Assembly (NCBI GenBank): GCA_963790405.1 | Contig: CAWBOJ010000007.1 | Coordinates: 1-64,000 of the forward strand | DNA: 64,000 bases | Reading direction: 5' to 3' | Source: JBGSMX01 sp963790405 | Lineage (GTDB): Bacteria; Actinomycetota; Coriobacteriia; Anaerosomatales; JAGXFU01 | In this document: piece by piece, positions 1-9,097 of the stretch | How positions within the stretch are numbered: position 1 is the first letter of the stretch | Layout: each line of letters begins with the position of its first letter | Notes under the pieces: generated by a model | The model's input: only the letters and a program-made list of their open reading frames with translations | What the model was told of the DNA's origin: nothing | Database searches by the model: none | Translations under genes and position numbers: made by a program

Positions 1-74
1 TGTGGCACAATACTGCACGTAGACGCACGTTCCGCGGCACCTAGCCCGCGTCGATCCAATAGGGGAGATTCACG

Positions 75-965
75 ATGTCAGAGCCTCGATTCGGGCGCAT
101 GCTGACCGCAATGGTCACGCCCTTCGATGAGAACCGCTCGCTCGATCTTGATAGAGCACAGGAACTAGCAGTGCGTTTGCTTGACGACGGCTCGGATGGC
201 CTCATCGTTTGCGGCACCACCGGCGAGTCGCCGACAGTGTTCTACGATCAGAAGATGGACCTGTTCAAGGCGGTCATCGAGGCCGTCGGTGGACGGGCCC
301 CCGTCGTCGCGAATGCTGGCGACAACTGCACGGATGATTCGGTCGACTTCGCTCGGAAGGTCGTCGCGCTGGGCGTTGACGCCATCATGGCCGTCGTTCC
401 GTACTACAACAAGCCACCTCAAGAGGGTATGTACCGACATTTCTGCGCGATTGCCAATGCCGTCGACGTCCCGGTCATCCTCTACAACATCCCCGGTCGT
501 TCTGTGGTCAACATGGAGCCAGCCACCATCCTGCGCGTCGCCCACGACTGTCCGAATGTCGTGGCAGTCAAGCAGGCGAACTCGGACCTCTCCCAAACCA
601 CGGCAATATTGGCGGAAGCCCCGGAGGGATTCGAAGTGCTCTCCGGCGATGATGAGCTTACGTTGCCGATGATGGCTCTTGGCGGCTCTGGCGTGATCAG
701 CGTGGTCAGCCATGTGGCGGGGAAGAGTTTCAAAGAGATGATCACGGCCCAGGCCACGGGCGATCACACGCGGGCACTACGTATACATCTGGAGCTCATG
801 CCTTTGATGAAGGCACTGTTCATGACCGCAAACCCGATCATGGTCAAGGAAGCTCTGGCACTCCAGGGTTTCCCCGTCGGCGGCGTCCGTCTGCCCCTCG
901 TAGACGCCACTGCCGAACAGACCGTCGAGTTGGAACGGATCATGCGACGGGTAGGAGTCCTGTAG
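75..965 (+). CDS. dapA: 4-hydroxy-tetrahydrodipicolinate synthase DapA
   Basis: This enzyme condenses pyruvate with aspartate semialdehyde, the committed step of the diaminopimelate/lysine pathway, in the cytoplasm. The 296-residue length is normal for the family. The GTTGES motif is at residues 47-52, YYNKPPQEG begins at 110, the active-site Tyr lies in YNIPGR (Y137), and the Schiff-base lysine is K166 in VAVKQAN. The ATG follows a purine-rich AGGGGA at suitable spacing. dapF and dapL lie 20 kb downstream, so three DAP-pathway genes are in the window. RNase J follows after 137 bases, as in other actinobacteria. The frame is intact. Confidence 0.97.
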   Translation: MSEPRFGRMLTAMVTPFDENRSLDLDRAQELAVRLLDDGSDGLIVCGTTGESPTVFYDQKMDLFKAVIEAVGGRAPVVANAGDNCTDDSVDFARKVVALGVDAIMAVVPYYNKPPQEGMYRHFCAIANAVDVPVILYNIPGRSVVNMEPATILRVAHDCPNVVAVKQANSDLSQTTAILAEAPEGFEVLSGDDELTLPMMALGGSGVISVVSHVAGKSFKEMITAQATGDHTRALRIHLELMPLMKALFMTANPIMVKEALALQGFPVGGVRLPLVDATAEQTVELERIMRRVGVL

Positions 966-1102
966 CACGTCATAGTGACCCGAGACGTGTGTCTTTGGTC
1001 CATCAACAGAAGCGCAACGTGCGGCCAATGTGGTCGTGCGGGACACATACGTTTGCGACCCAAAGAGGGCCGCACTAAGCCAAGGAGTACTGACCTCACT
1101 AT

Positions 1103-2770
1103 ATGACAGCAAAGAAGCGTCGCCTTCGCGTCATCCCGCTCGGCGGGCTAGACGAGATTGGCAAGAACATGACCGTGATCGAGTTCGGTGACGACATGGT
1201 CCTGATTGATGCGGGCCTGAAGTTCCCCGACGAGGATCATCCGGGCGTCGATCTGATCCTTCCTGACTTCAGCTACGTGGTGAAGCGCAAGGACAAGCTG
1301 CGCGGGATCGTCGTCACTCATGGACACGAGGATCACACCGGTGCACTCCCGTACCTGCTCAAAGAGGTGGGGGAGCGCACGCCGATCCTCGGCACGAAAC
1401 TCACGCTTGGGCTCATTGAGGGCAAACTCAGCGAGCACGGAATCAAGAAACCTCGACTCCGAGAAATCAAGGCTGGAAGCCATGTGAACCTGGGCATCTT
1501 CGGCTTCGATTTCATGGCCGTCAACCACTCGATTCCGGACGGCGTCGCCGTGAGGGTGAAGACGCCGATCGGAGCCATCCTTCATACGGGCGACTTCAAA
1601 CTCGACCAGACGCCCATCGATGGGCGGCTCACCGACTATGCCGGATTCGTGAAGGCAGGACAGCAAGGAGTCCTGCTCCTCATGAGCGACTCGACCAACG
1701 CAGAGTCTCCCGGTTACACGCGACCCGAGGCAGAAGTGGGTATCGCACTTCGGGAGATCATGTCCTCGGCCGAGCAGCGCGTCATAGTGGCCTCGTTCTC
1801 GAGTCACATTCATCGAGTACAACAGGTCTGCGACGCCGCGGTCGCATGCGGCCGAAAAGTCGTAGTCACAGGCCGCTCGATGATCAACAACACCAAGATC
1901 GCTCGCAAACTCGGATATCTCACGATCGACGAAGAGAACATCATCGATGCCTACAACATGGGCAACCTTCCCGCCGAGAAGGTCTGCGTGCTGTGTACTG
2001 GAAGCCAGGGCGAACCACTCTCAGCACTCGCGCGCATGGCAAACGGCGAGCACAAGACCGTGCAGATCGAGGAGGGCGATACCGTCATCATCTCGGCCTC
2101 TCCAGTGCCGGGCAACGAAAAGGCGGTCAGCCGCATCATCAATCACCTCACGAAGTCGGGCGCACACGTGAAGCACAAAGGAACCGCGTTTGTGCACGTT
2201 TCCGGACACGGAGGCGCCGAGGAACTCAAGCTCATGCTCAACCTCGTGAAACCGCGCTACTTCATGCCGATCCACGGCGAAACGCGGCACCTCAGGGCTC
2301 ACTCCGAACTGGCCAAGGCCGTCGGGATCGCTGATGCCGATATCTTCGTGCTCGACAACGGCGACTGCCTTGAGCTCGATGAGAACTCCATCCGTGTTGC
2401 GGGCAGAGTCGAGTCAGGCGTTGCGCTCGTTGACGGACTCTCGGTGGGCGATGTCGGCCAGGTAGTCTTGCGCGATCGCCAGCGTTTGTCGCGCGACGGT
2501 ATTGCGACGATCGTCATCGCAATCGACGGCCAGACAGGGAAGCCCGTGGGTGAACCTGAAGTCGTCATGCGTGGTGTTGCCGCCGGCGAGGACGCCGAGC
2601 TTCTCGTTGCGGCGCGGAATCGTGTGGCCAAGACACTCGCAAAGACCGGCAGCGAAGGTGCGACGGACACGGGCGTCGTAGCCAACGCCGTCCGAGAGTC
2701 ACTCTCCCAGTACCTGTGGGAGAACACCCGCCGTAGACCGATGATCATACCGATCGTGATGGAGGTCTAG
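1103..2770 (+). CDS. rnj: Ribonuclease J
   Basis: This metallo-beta-lactamase/beta-CASP ribonuclease has 5'-3' exo- and endonuclease activity in mRNA decay and rRNA maturation. The zinc-binding HGHEDH motif is at residues 73-78. NHS (H142) and HTGDFK (H161, D164) supply further metal ligands, with beta-CASP histidines near 366 and 391. The 555-residue length is typical. An AAGGAG lies about 15 bases before the ATG, which is a little far, but the N-terminus KKRRLRVIPLGGLDEIGKN aligns with family starts. The stop abuts the GTG of uppP. RNase Y is also encoded in this window, so both major Gram-positive decay nucleases are present. Confidence 0.96.
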   Translation: MTAKKRRLRVIPLGGLDEIGKNMTVIEFGDDMVLIDAGLKFPDEDHPGVDLILPDFSYVVKRKDKLRGIVVTHGHEDHTGALPYLLKEVGERTPILGTKLTLGLIEGKLSEHGIKKPRLREIKAGSHVNLGIFGFDFMAVNHSIPDGVAVRVKTPIGAILHTGDFKLDQTPIDGRLTDYAGFVKAGQQGVLLLMSDSTNAESPGYTRPEAEVGIALREIMSSAEQRVIVASFSSHIHRVQQVCDAAVACGRKVVVTGRSMINNTKIARKLGYLTIDEENIIDAYNMGNLPAEKVCVLCTGSQGEPLSALARMANGEHKTVQIEEGDTVIISASPVPGNEKAVSRIINHLTKSGAHVKHKGTAFVHVSGHGGAEELKLMLNLVKPRYFMPIHGETRHLRAHSELAKAVGIADADIFVLDNGDCLELDENSIRVAGRVESGVALVDGLSVGDVGQVVLRDRQRLSRDGIATIVIAIDGQTGKPVGEPEVVMRGVAAGEDAELLVAARNRVAKTLAKTGSEGATDTGVVANAVRESLSQYLWENTRRRPMIIPIVMEV

Positions 2771-3568
2771 GTGGAGTTTCTGCGTGCGATTGTCCTCGGT
2801 GTCGTCCAAGGCGTCGCCGAGTTCCTGCCCATATCATCATCCGGCCATCTGCGGGTGATCGAGGAGGCTCTTGGCTGGGGTCAGTTCGGTCTGGCCTTTG
2901 ACACGATGCTCCATGTCGCCACACTCCTGGCTGTCGTCATCTACTTCCGCCAGGACCTATGGCACATGGTCGTCGCGGCGTTCTCGCGCTCGCCTCAGCT
3001 TGCGGCGGACCGCCATCTAGCCTGGCTTGTAGTGCTTGCGACTATTCCGACGGGCATCATCGGACTCATCGGAAACGACTGGTTTGAAACGGCAGATCTG
3101 CTCTACGTCGGGTTTGCGTTCCTCATTACGTCGGCGTTCCTGACAGCCAGCGAGCGGTATTCGACGAAGACATTCCACAGTGCAGAGGGGCTGTCTTGGA
3201 GTCGCTCGGTACTCGTAGGTATCGCTCAAGGCATCGCGGTCATGCCCGGAATCTCGAGATCGGGCGCCACGATGGCTGCAAGCCTGGGACTCGGCCTCGA
3301 TCGCGAACAGGCAGCACGGTTCTCGTTCCTTCTTTCGGCTCCGATCATCTTGCTCGCGGGAGCGAAGCAGGGTCTCGACGTGATTGCCGGAGGTTCCGCT
3401 CTGCCGCCGTTTGCCGTCTCCGTGGCCGGATTCATTGCAGCTGCCTTCACCGGATATGCCGCCATCGCAGGTCTCATGAACTACATACGCGACCACTCTT
3501 TCTACCCGTTCGCGATCTACACGGCACTGATGGGAATCACCGTGATAGTCTGGCGTGTGGTGAGCTAG
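2771..3568 (+). CDS. uppP: Undecaprenyl-diphosphatase UppP (BacA)
   Basis: This integral membrane phosphatase recycles undecaprenyl pyrophosphate to the monophosphate carrier used in peptidoglycan synthesis. Both family motifs are visible: E17 with PISSSGH at residues 20-26, and PGISRSGA at 159-166 with the catalytic Arg. The protein is 265 residues and hydrophobic throughout, with several membrane segments. The GTG start directly follows the rnj stop, and its GGAGGT ribosome-binding site lies inside the last rnj codons, which suggests translational coupling. ftsK starts 16 bases downstream. Confidence 0.95.
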   Translation: MEFLRAIVLGVVQGVAEFLPISSSGHLRVIEEALGWGQFGLAFDTMLHVATLLAVVIYFRQDLWHMVVAAFSRSPQLAADRHLAWLVVLATIPTGIIGLIGNDWFETADLLYVGFAFLITSAFLTASERYSTKTFHSAEGLSWSRSVLVGIAQGIAVMPGISRSGATMAASLGLGLDREQAARFSFLLSAPIILLAGAKQGLDVIAGGSALPPFAVSVAGFIAAAFTGYAAIAGLMNYIRDHSFYPFAIYTALMGITVIVWRVVS

Positions 3569-3584
3569 CGCGAGAGGGGAGCCC

Positions 3585-5825
3585 GTGGTCGCAGCCGAAA
3601 AGAAGAAGACGAAGGACGGAGCCAGGCGTCCAAAGAGCGCAGCCAAAGGCAGCGCCGGTGGAGCCCGCGTTCTTGACGACGAGGCACGCCACGACATCTA
3701 CGGCATCATCCTCACGGCCACAGCGATCGCTTTGGCCGTCGCCGTCCTGTCTGAGCGCACCGGCATTCTCGGCGGCTTTCTGGCCACAGCGCTTCGCAGG
3801 GGGGTGGGAGTGGGCGCGTACGTCGTCCCGGTCCTTCTGCTTCTGTGGGGCGTAAGCTTCTTCGTGCGTGCGTTCGCCATAAGCGAACGTCGCGTGGGAG
3901 CAGGGCTCGGACTCGTACTTCTTGCGACCATATCGATTGTCGCCGTCTCTGCGCCAACCGGTACCCAGTTCGATGCGCTCGTCGTTGAGACGCTCGGCGG
4001 TTACGTCGGAGGCGCCGTCGCCTGGGCATTGACCTCGCTCGTCGGCTCGACAATCGCGTACGTACTCCTGTCGGCGCTCATGCTCTCGGGCCTGGTCATC
4101 ACAGGCATGTCGGTGTCGGGGATCGTCGACTGGGTCATGGGCGTCTTCTCACCCCAGCCCAAGAGCGAGCCTGCCGAGCGGCTCGCCCGATCACGCGCTT
4201 CCAAGACACTTCCTCTCGACGATATGTCGGAGGACCCTTCCTCTGCCGAACGCTCACGTCCGCCAGCTCGCGGAAGGCCCGACCGCCCCGATCCCGAGCA
4301 GCGCAAGAAGACACAACCGACACCCCGCGTCGTCGCGCCACGCGCCATGGAAGGCTTCGAGTTGCCCCCCGCCTCGATGCTGTCCCGCTCTGCCGAGACG
4401 GCATCCAAGCACCGCGCCACCGACAAGGAACTCAAGGGCGTTGCGCGTCTGATCGAGGAGACACTGGCCACCTTCGACATACCGGCCAAAGTGCACGACT
4501 GGATTGCGGGTCCCACAGTCACCATGTTCGAGATCGAGCTGTCTCGCGGAATCAAGGTCAATCGCGTCACGGCGCTTGCCGATGACATCGCATTGGCTTT
4601 GGCAGCACCGACGGTGCGCATACTCGCACCCATCCCGGGCAAGTCCCTTGTCGGCATCGAGGTTCCCAACGATCTCCGCTCGACAGTCACACTCGGAGAC
4701 GTACTCGCAACCGAGAACCCTGAAGAGGGGGGCCCACTCGTACTTGCAATCGGCAAGGACGTCTCGGGTGAATCCATCACGGCCGACCTTTCCACGATGC
4801 CGCATCTCCTCATCGCCGGATCGACCGGCACCGGCAAGTCGGTGTGCATCAACGCCTTGCTCATGAGCATCTTCATGCGTGCCACGCCATCCGAGGTTCG
4901 ACTCATACTCATCGACCCGAAACGCATCGAGCTGTCCCTCTACAACGGAGTACCCCACCTCTACGTCCCAGTCGTCACGGAGGCGAAGGAGGCAGCCAGC
5001 GCCCTGGCCTGGGCCGTCAGCGAGATGGACTCGCGCCTCAAGCGCCTTCAGAAGGCCGGCGTACGCAACATCGGAAGCTACAACGCGCTGGTCCACCAGG
5101 ACAAGGCACCCGAGGGCGCGGAGGAGATGCCGTACCTCGTCATCGTCATCGACGAGTTGGCAGACCTCATGATGGTTGCCGCGAAAGAGGTCGAGGACTC
5201 GATTTGCCGACTCGCACAGCTCGCACGCGCTGCCGGCATTCACCTGGTCGTGGCAACTCAACGCCCCAGCACCGACATCATCACCGGCCTCATCAAGACC
5301 AACATCACAACCCGGGTAGCGTTCGCGGTAGGAAGCAGCATCGACTCCCGTGTCATCCTCGACCAGTCTGGTGCCGAGAAGCTCGTCGGACTCGGCGACA
5401 TGCTCTTCTCCACACCTGCGTTGGCCAAGCCCAAGCGCATCCAAGGTGCGTATGTTTCCGAAGACGAGATCTCGGCTGTTGTCGAGCACCTCAAGGCTCA
5501 GGCAGAGCCTGAGTATCACGAAGAGATTCTCCACTTGAAGATCTCCTCGGCAGGTGGCGGAATCGACACCGGGAACGAGGACGACCCTCTCATCTGGGAA
5601 GCGGCCGACATCGTCGTGACGAGCGGCATGGGCTCTACCTCGCTGCTCCAGCGCAGACTCAAGGTGGGCTATGCACGCGCGGGGCGTATCATGGATATGC
5701 TCGAGGCAAAGGGTATTGTCGGTCAGCCCGACGGCAGCAAGCCGCGCGATGTGTTCGTCGACATCGAGGATCTCGCATCGATTCGCGCGTTCGAACGGCA
5801 AGACGCACTGGACGAGGGAGAGTAG
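3585..5825 (+). CDS. ftsK: DNA translocase FtsK/SpoIIIE
   Basis: This septum-anchored double-stranded DNA pump clears chromosome ends from the closing septum. About four membrane helices occupy residues 40-185. A Pro/Arg-rich linker runs to about 260, followed by the motor domain. Walker A is AGSTGTGKS (411-419), Walker B is VIDELADL near 518-526, and a C-terminal winged-helix gamma domain begins near 675. The 746-residue length is compact compared with enterobacterial FtsK and typical of SpoIIIE-like proteins. The GTG start has a GAGAGGGGA ribosome-binding site. The stop abuts the ATG of the next gene. Confidence 0.95.
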   Translation: MVAAEKKKTKDGARRPKSAAKGSAGGARVLDDEARHDIYGIILTATAIALAVAVLSERTGILGGFLATALRRGVGVGAYVVPVLLLLWGVSFFVRAFAISERRVGAGLGLVLLATISIVAVSAPTGTQFDALVVETLGGYVGGAVAWALTSLVGSTIAYVLLSALMLSGLVITGMSVSGIVDWVMGVFSPQPKSEPAERLARSRASKTLPLDDMSEDPSSAERSRPPARGRPDRPDPEQRKKTQPTPRVVAPRAMEGFELPPASMLSRSAETASKHRATDKELKGVARLIEETLATFDIPAKVHDWIAGPTVTMFEIELSRGIKVNRVTALADDIALALAAPTVRILAPIPGKSLVGIEVPNDLRSTVTLGDVLATENPEEGGPLVLAIGKDVSGESITADLSTMPHLLIAGSTGTGKSVCINALLMSIFMRATPSEVRLILIDPKRIELSLYNGVPHLYVPVVTEAKEAASALAWAVSEMDSRLKRLQKAGVRNIGSYNALVHQDKAPEGAEEMPYLVIVIDELADLMMVAAKEVEDSICRLAQLARAAGIHLVVATQRPSTDIITGLIKTNITTRVAFAVGSSIDSRVILDQSGAEKLVGLGDMLFSTPALAKPKRIQGAYVSEDEISAVVEHLKAQAEPEYHEEILHLKISSAGGGIDTGNEDDPLIWEAADIVVTSGMGSTSLLQRRLKVGYARAGRIMDMLEAKGIVGQPDGSKPRDVFVDIEDLASIRAFERQDALDEGE

Positions 5826-6620
5826 ATGTCTCAAACCTTAGGCGAGACGCTCGCGAGCGCGCGACGCTCCCTGGGCCGAACCCTCGCAGACGCTGAAAAC
5901 GCAACGCGCGTCAGGGGCAAGATGCTCGACGCACTCGAGAGGGGCGACTATGACACGCTCCCTGCGTCTGCGTATGTCCGCGGCTACATCATCAGCTACG
6001 CAAAGTACCTCGAACTTGACCCTGCGCCGCTTCTGCAGATGTTCGCCGATGAAACCGGACACCTCACAACGCGCGAGACTATGCGACTGCCTGAACAAGT
6101 TGTCGCGACGCGCGAGCAGAATTTCATCGTGCCCGGTCGGGTCGCGCTTCTGATTGTCGCGGCCATTGTCGTCATCGCTCTCGTGGTGTGGGGGATAGGA
6201 CGACTCGTTGGAGGACCCGATGAACCGACCCCTCTCCCGACCGTCCCAACCGAGACATCGGCACTCGAGCCTTCAGCGGAATCCACCACGCCTGCCGTGA
6301 TGACCACCGACACACCCGCTCCCGGGGACACGACAACCTCCGCGGCGGCCGGCCAGCCCTTCGTTCTCGCCGTCGAGATCTCATCTGATGGTGCCTCGTG
6401 GCTGCGAGTCACTGTTGACGGGCTCAAGGCCTATGAAGGCATTCTCACAGCCGGCGAGTCGAAAGAGTGGGACGTGACCGATGAGGCCACCGTACGCATC
6501 GGCCAACCTTCAGCGGTCACGGTGACCCGTGATGGCGTGACGGTCCCCACACCCACGAATGCCGAGACACCCGAAATGACGATCAGCGCGTCCGACATAC
6601 CTTCGGTCGACGCACCTTAA
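5826..6620 (+). CDS. RodZ-like helix-turn-helix membrane protein
   Basis: The architecture matches the RodZ/YmfM family that links MreB-type elongation machinery to the membrane. A cytoplasmic helix-turn-helix (HTH_25) spans about residues 4-70, one membrane helix about 105-125, a Thr/Pro-rich linker about 130-180, and an extracytoplasmic DUF4115-like beta domain about 185-264. The 264-residue length fits. The gene starts immediately after ftsK, with its ribosome-binding site in the ftsK tail, so the two are probably co-transcribed. A role in cell shape or division is inferred from family and context only. Confidence 0.85.
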   Translation: MSQTLGETLASARRSLGRTLADAENATRVRGKMLDALERGDYDTLPASAYVRGYIISYAKYLELDPAPLLQMFADETGHLTTRETMRLPEQVVATREQNFIVPGRVALLIVAAIVVIALVVWGIGRLVGGPDEPTPLPTVPTETSALEPSAESTTPAVMTTDTPAPGDTTTSAAAGQPFVLAVEISSDGASWLRVTVDGLKAYEGILTAGESKEWDVTDEATVRIGQPSAVTVTRDGVTVPTPTNAETPEMTISASDIPSVDAP

Positions 6621-6635
6621 TAGAGGAGGTCGCAC

Positions 6636-7133
6636 ATGGCGAAAGATCAGAGCTTCGATATCGTCTCGCTCGTCGACATGCAAGAAGTCGACAACGCGGT
6701 ACAACAAGCGGCCCGCGAGATCGTACAGCGCTACGACCTCAAAGACACCGCTTCGTCGGTAACTCTCGACAAGACCGACGCTGTCATCACTCTTGCCGCA
6801 CCCAGTGATTTCGTGGCCAAACAGGTCCGTGATGTGCTCGAGTCCAAGCTGGTCAAACGCGGAATCGATCTTCAGGCGCTCACGTGGTCAACACCTGAGA
6901 CCGCTTCTGGCGGGACGGTTCGAGTCACAGCACGCATCGTCAACGGCATCGATGCGGAGATCGCACGCAAGATCAACAAGGACATCAAGGATCAGAAGTA
7001 CAAGGTCAAGGTTCAAATCGAAGGCGACAAGCTACGTGTATCCGGGCCCAAACGCGATGTCTTGCAGGAAGTCATCGCTTTCGTGAAGCAACAGGACTAC
7101 GACATCCCGTTGCAGTTCACCAACTACCGGTAG
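6636..7133 (+). CDS. YajQ family nucleotide-binding protein
   Basis: This is a 165-residue UPF0234/YajQ protein, starting MAKDQSFDIVSLVD and ending in the family-typical DYDIPLQFTNYR. The fold has two ferredoxin-like RNP-type domains. Members bind nucleotides, and in Xanthomonas a homologue binds c-di-GMP, but no function is established here. A strong AGAGGAGGT ribosome-binding site precedes the ATG. The gene lies in the ftsK-rimO run with short gaps. It is one of several proteins in this window with a possible cyclic-dinucleotide link. Confidence 0.93.
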   Translation: MAKDQSFDIVSLVDMQEVDNAVQQAAREIVQRYDLKDTASSVTLDKTDAVITLAAPSDFVAKQVRDVLESKLVKRGIDLQALTWSTPETASGGTVRVTARIVNGIDAEIARKINKDIKDQKYKVKVQIEGDKLRVSGPKRDVLQEVIAFVKQQDYDIPLQFTNYR

Positions 7134-7145
7134 TCCCGAGACACA

Positions 7146-8459
7146 ATGTCAGTCCCTGAGCCCGTAGGCCATGACCGGTCGCGAGTCTTCATCCTCACCC
7201 TCGGCTGCCCGAAGAACGAGGTTGACTCGGACCGGATGCGCGCTGACCTGGAGGCCCGGGGCTTCGTTCTCGTCGAAGACGCCAACGACGCCGACACCGT
7301 TATCGTGAACACGTGTGGCTTCATCCGTGACGCAGTCGAAGAGTCGATCGAAACCGTGCTTGATCTCGAGGACTGGCGAGACGCGCGGCCGGGAAGGCGG
7401 CTTGTCGTCGCCGGATGTCTCGTTTCGCGCTATGGCGACGAACTCGCCGAGTCCATGCCTGAGATCGACGCATTCGTAGCCGTAGCCGATGAAGACTCGA
7501 TCGCCTCCGCTGTTTCCGCATCAGCAACCGAGCCGCAGCGCTCCGTTGACAGCCCGACCCGACTCGACTCGGGCCCCTCGGCATACCTTCAAGTCTCCGA
7601 CGGGTGTGATCGTTCCTGCGCGTATTGCACGATACCCGCGATTCGAGGACCGTATCGCTCTCGTCCGCTTGCAGAGCTCGTCGATGAGGCACAGTTGCTG
7701 GTCTCTCGAGGCGCGCGCGAGATCGTACTCATCGGCCAAGATACCTCTGTGTACGGTCGCGATCTTCCCGAAGACGTGGCCCTGGTCGATGTCATAGCTG
7801 CACTCGCGCCAATCGAACAGCTCCGGTGGATTCGGCTTATGTACGTGCAGCCGGACGGCGTGACCGACGAGCTCATCACCGCTATGGCCGCAGAGCCGAA
7901 GGTCTGCCACTACATCGACATGCCGCTTCAGCACGCCTCTCGCTCGGTCCTGCGGGCGATGCATCGTTCAGGATCAGGCGAGGAGTTTCTCGGCACGCTG
8001 GATCGACTTCGGGCGGCCATGCCCGATATCGTGCTTCGGACGACGGTGATCGCAGGTTATCCAGGAGAAACACCCGCCGACGCAGAAGAACTGGATCAGT
8101 TCATCGAAGACGGCCGATTCGACTACGTCGCCGTGTTCCCGTACTCGCCGGAAGAAGGCACGGTCGCCGCCGAACTGCCGGGGCTACCCGAACGACACAC
8201 GCGTATCGCTCGGGCGCAACGCATACGCGACCTGGCTGACGAGATTGGCTGGGACCGCGCATTCGAACGGCTGGACACAGTGCTGGAAGTGCTCTCTGAA
8301 GGGGTGGACGACGACGGTGTCGCTGTGGGACGCTGGCGCGGTCAGGCTCCCGACGTCGACGGCCTGGTGCTACTCGACCGCGAAGTGCCACCCGGCGATC
8401 TGGTGAGCGTGCGAATCAAAGACACGGCGGGATATGACCTGGAGGGGGAGGTGCTGTAG
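7146..8459 (+). CDS. rimO: Ribosomal protein S12 methylthiotransferase RimO
   Basis: This radical-SAM methylthiotransferase modifies the conserved aspartate of ribosomal protein S12. The N-terminal UPF0004 domain contributes cluster cysteines, including C21 in LGCPKNEVDSD and C57 in VNTCGF. The radical-SAM CxxxCxxC is C154, C158 and C161 within CDRSCAYC. A C-terminal TRAM domain runs from about residue 370 to 437. LGCPKNEVDSD favours RimO over MiaB, which has its own gene at 17.1 kb. The stop codon overlaps the GTG of pgsA by one base. Confidence 0.95.
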   Translation: MSVPEPVGHDRSRVFILTLGCPKNEVDSDRMRADLEARGFVLVEDANDADTVIVNTCGFIRDAVEESIETVLDLEDWRDARPGRRLVVAGCLVSRYGDELAESMPEIDAFVAVADEDSIASAVSASATEPQRSVDSPTRLDSGPSAYLQVSDGCDRSCAYCTIPAIRGPYRSRPLAELVDEAQLLVSRGAREIVLIGQDTSVYGRDLPEDVALVDVIAALAPIEQLRWIRLMYVQPDGVTDELITAMAAEPKVCHYIDMPLQHASRSVLRAMHRSGSGEEFLGTLDRLRAAMPDIVLRTTVIAGYPGETPADAEELDQFIEDGRFDYVAVFPYSPEEGTVAAELPGLPERHTRIARAQRIRDLADEIGWDRAFERLDTVLEVLSEGVDDDGVAVGRWRGQAPDVDGLVLLDREVPPGDLVSVRIKDTAGYDLEGEVL

Positions 8460-9097
8460 TGCCGATGTCGCTGAACATAGCGAACCGCGTTACGCTGATG
8501 CGCATCATCTTCATCCCTGTCTTCGTCGGCTTCCTGCTTACGAGCGAGCTCATCAAGTGGGGTCCGATATGGGCAGCACTGATATTCACGATCCTCGCCG
8601 CCACCGATGCGGTCGACGGCTACCTGGCGCGCAGCCGCAACGAAGTCACAAACTTCGGCAAGCTCATCGACCCTCTTGCCGACAAACTCCTCGTGACTGC
8701 AGCGCTCGTGGCTCTGGTCGAACTCGGAAGTCTTCCGGCTTGGATCGCTCTTATCATCATCTCCCGGGAGTTCATCGTGACCGGGTTGCGCATGATCGCA
8801 GTGGTCGAGGGTCGGGTGATCGCTGCCGGCTCGTTCGGCAAGCTCAAGACCGTCATGCAGATCATCGCGATCGTCGGCTTCATCATCAAGGACAGTGAGC
8901 CCGTCGCTCAGCTCGGCGAGCTCGTGTGGGCCGGAGGCAGCTTCGTCACCTACTTCGACCAGCTTGCGTGGATCATCATGTTCCTTGCGCTGATTCTCAC
9001 AGTCTGGTCGATGTTCGATTACTTCCAACACGCCCGTGACGTCATCCTCGTTCCAGACCGACCCGTCGCACCACAAAGCGAGTCCGAGGAAGAATGA
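8459..9097 (+). CDS. pgsA: CDP-diacylglycerol-glycerol-3-phosphate 3-phosphatidyltransferase PgsA
   Basis: This membrane enzyme makes phosphatidylglycerol phosphate. The CDP-alcohol phosphotransferase signature (DGxxAR, then G, D and D) is present, with D50, D53, G54, R58, G67, D71 and D75. About six hydrophobic helices are seen in 212 residues. The GTG start overlaps the rimO stop. A downstream ATG at 8465 is an alternative start giving MSLNIANRVT. The stop overlaps the cinA ATG in an ATGA arrangement, so translational coupling is likely. Confidence 0.94.
   Translation: MPMSLNIANRVTLMRIIFIPVFVGFLLTSELIKWGPIWAALIFTILAATDAVDGYLARSRNEVTNFGKLIDPLADKLLVTAALVALVELGSLPAWIALIIISREFIVTGLRMIAVVEGRVIAAGSFGKLKTVMQIIAIVGFIIKDSEPVAQLGELVWAGGSFVTYFDQLAWIIMFLALILTVWSMFDYFQHARDVILVPDRPVAPQSESEEE

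Noticed and set aside
1..74. An upstream gene tail before dapA
   Set aside because: Too short to assign. Stop codons occur and no recognisable C-terminus was seen, though dapB would be a plausible neighbour.
4254..5834. Long open frame (about 526 codons) antisense to ftsK
   Set aside because: Composition follows from GC-rich codon bias of ftsK on the other strand, and the translation is Arg/Asp/His-rich with no family motifs.
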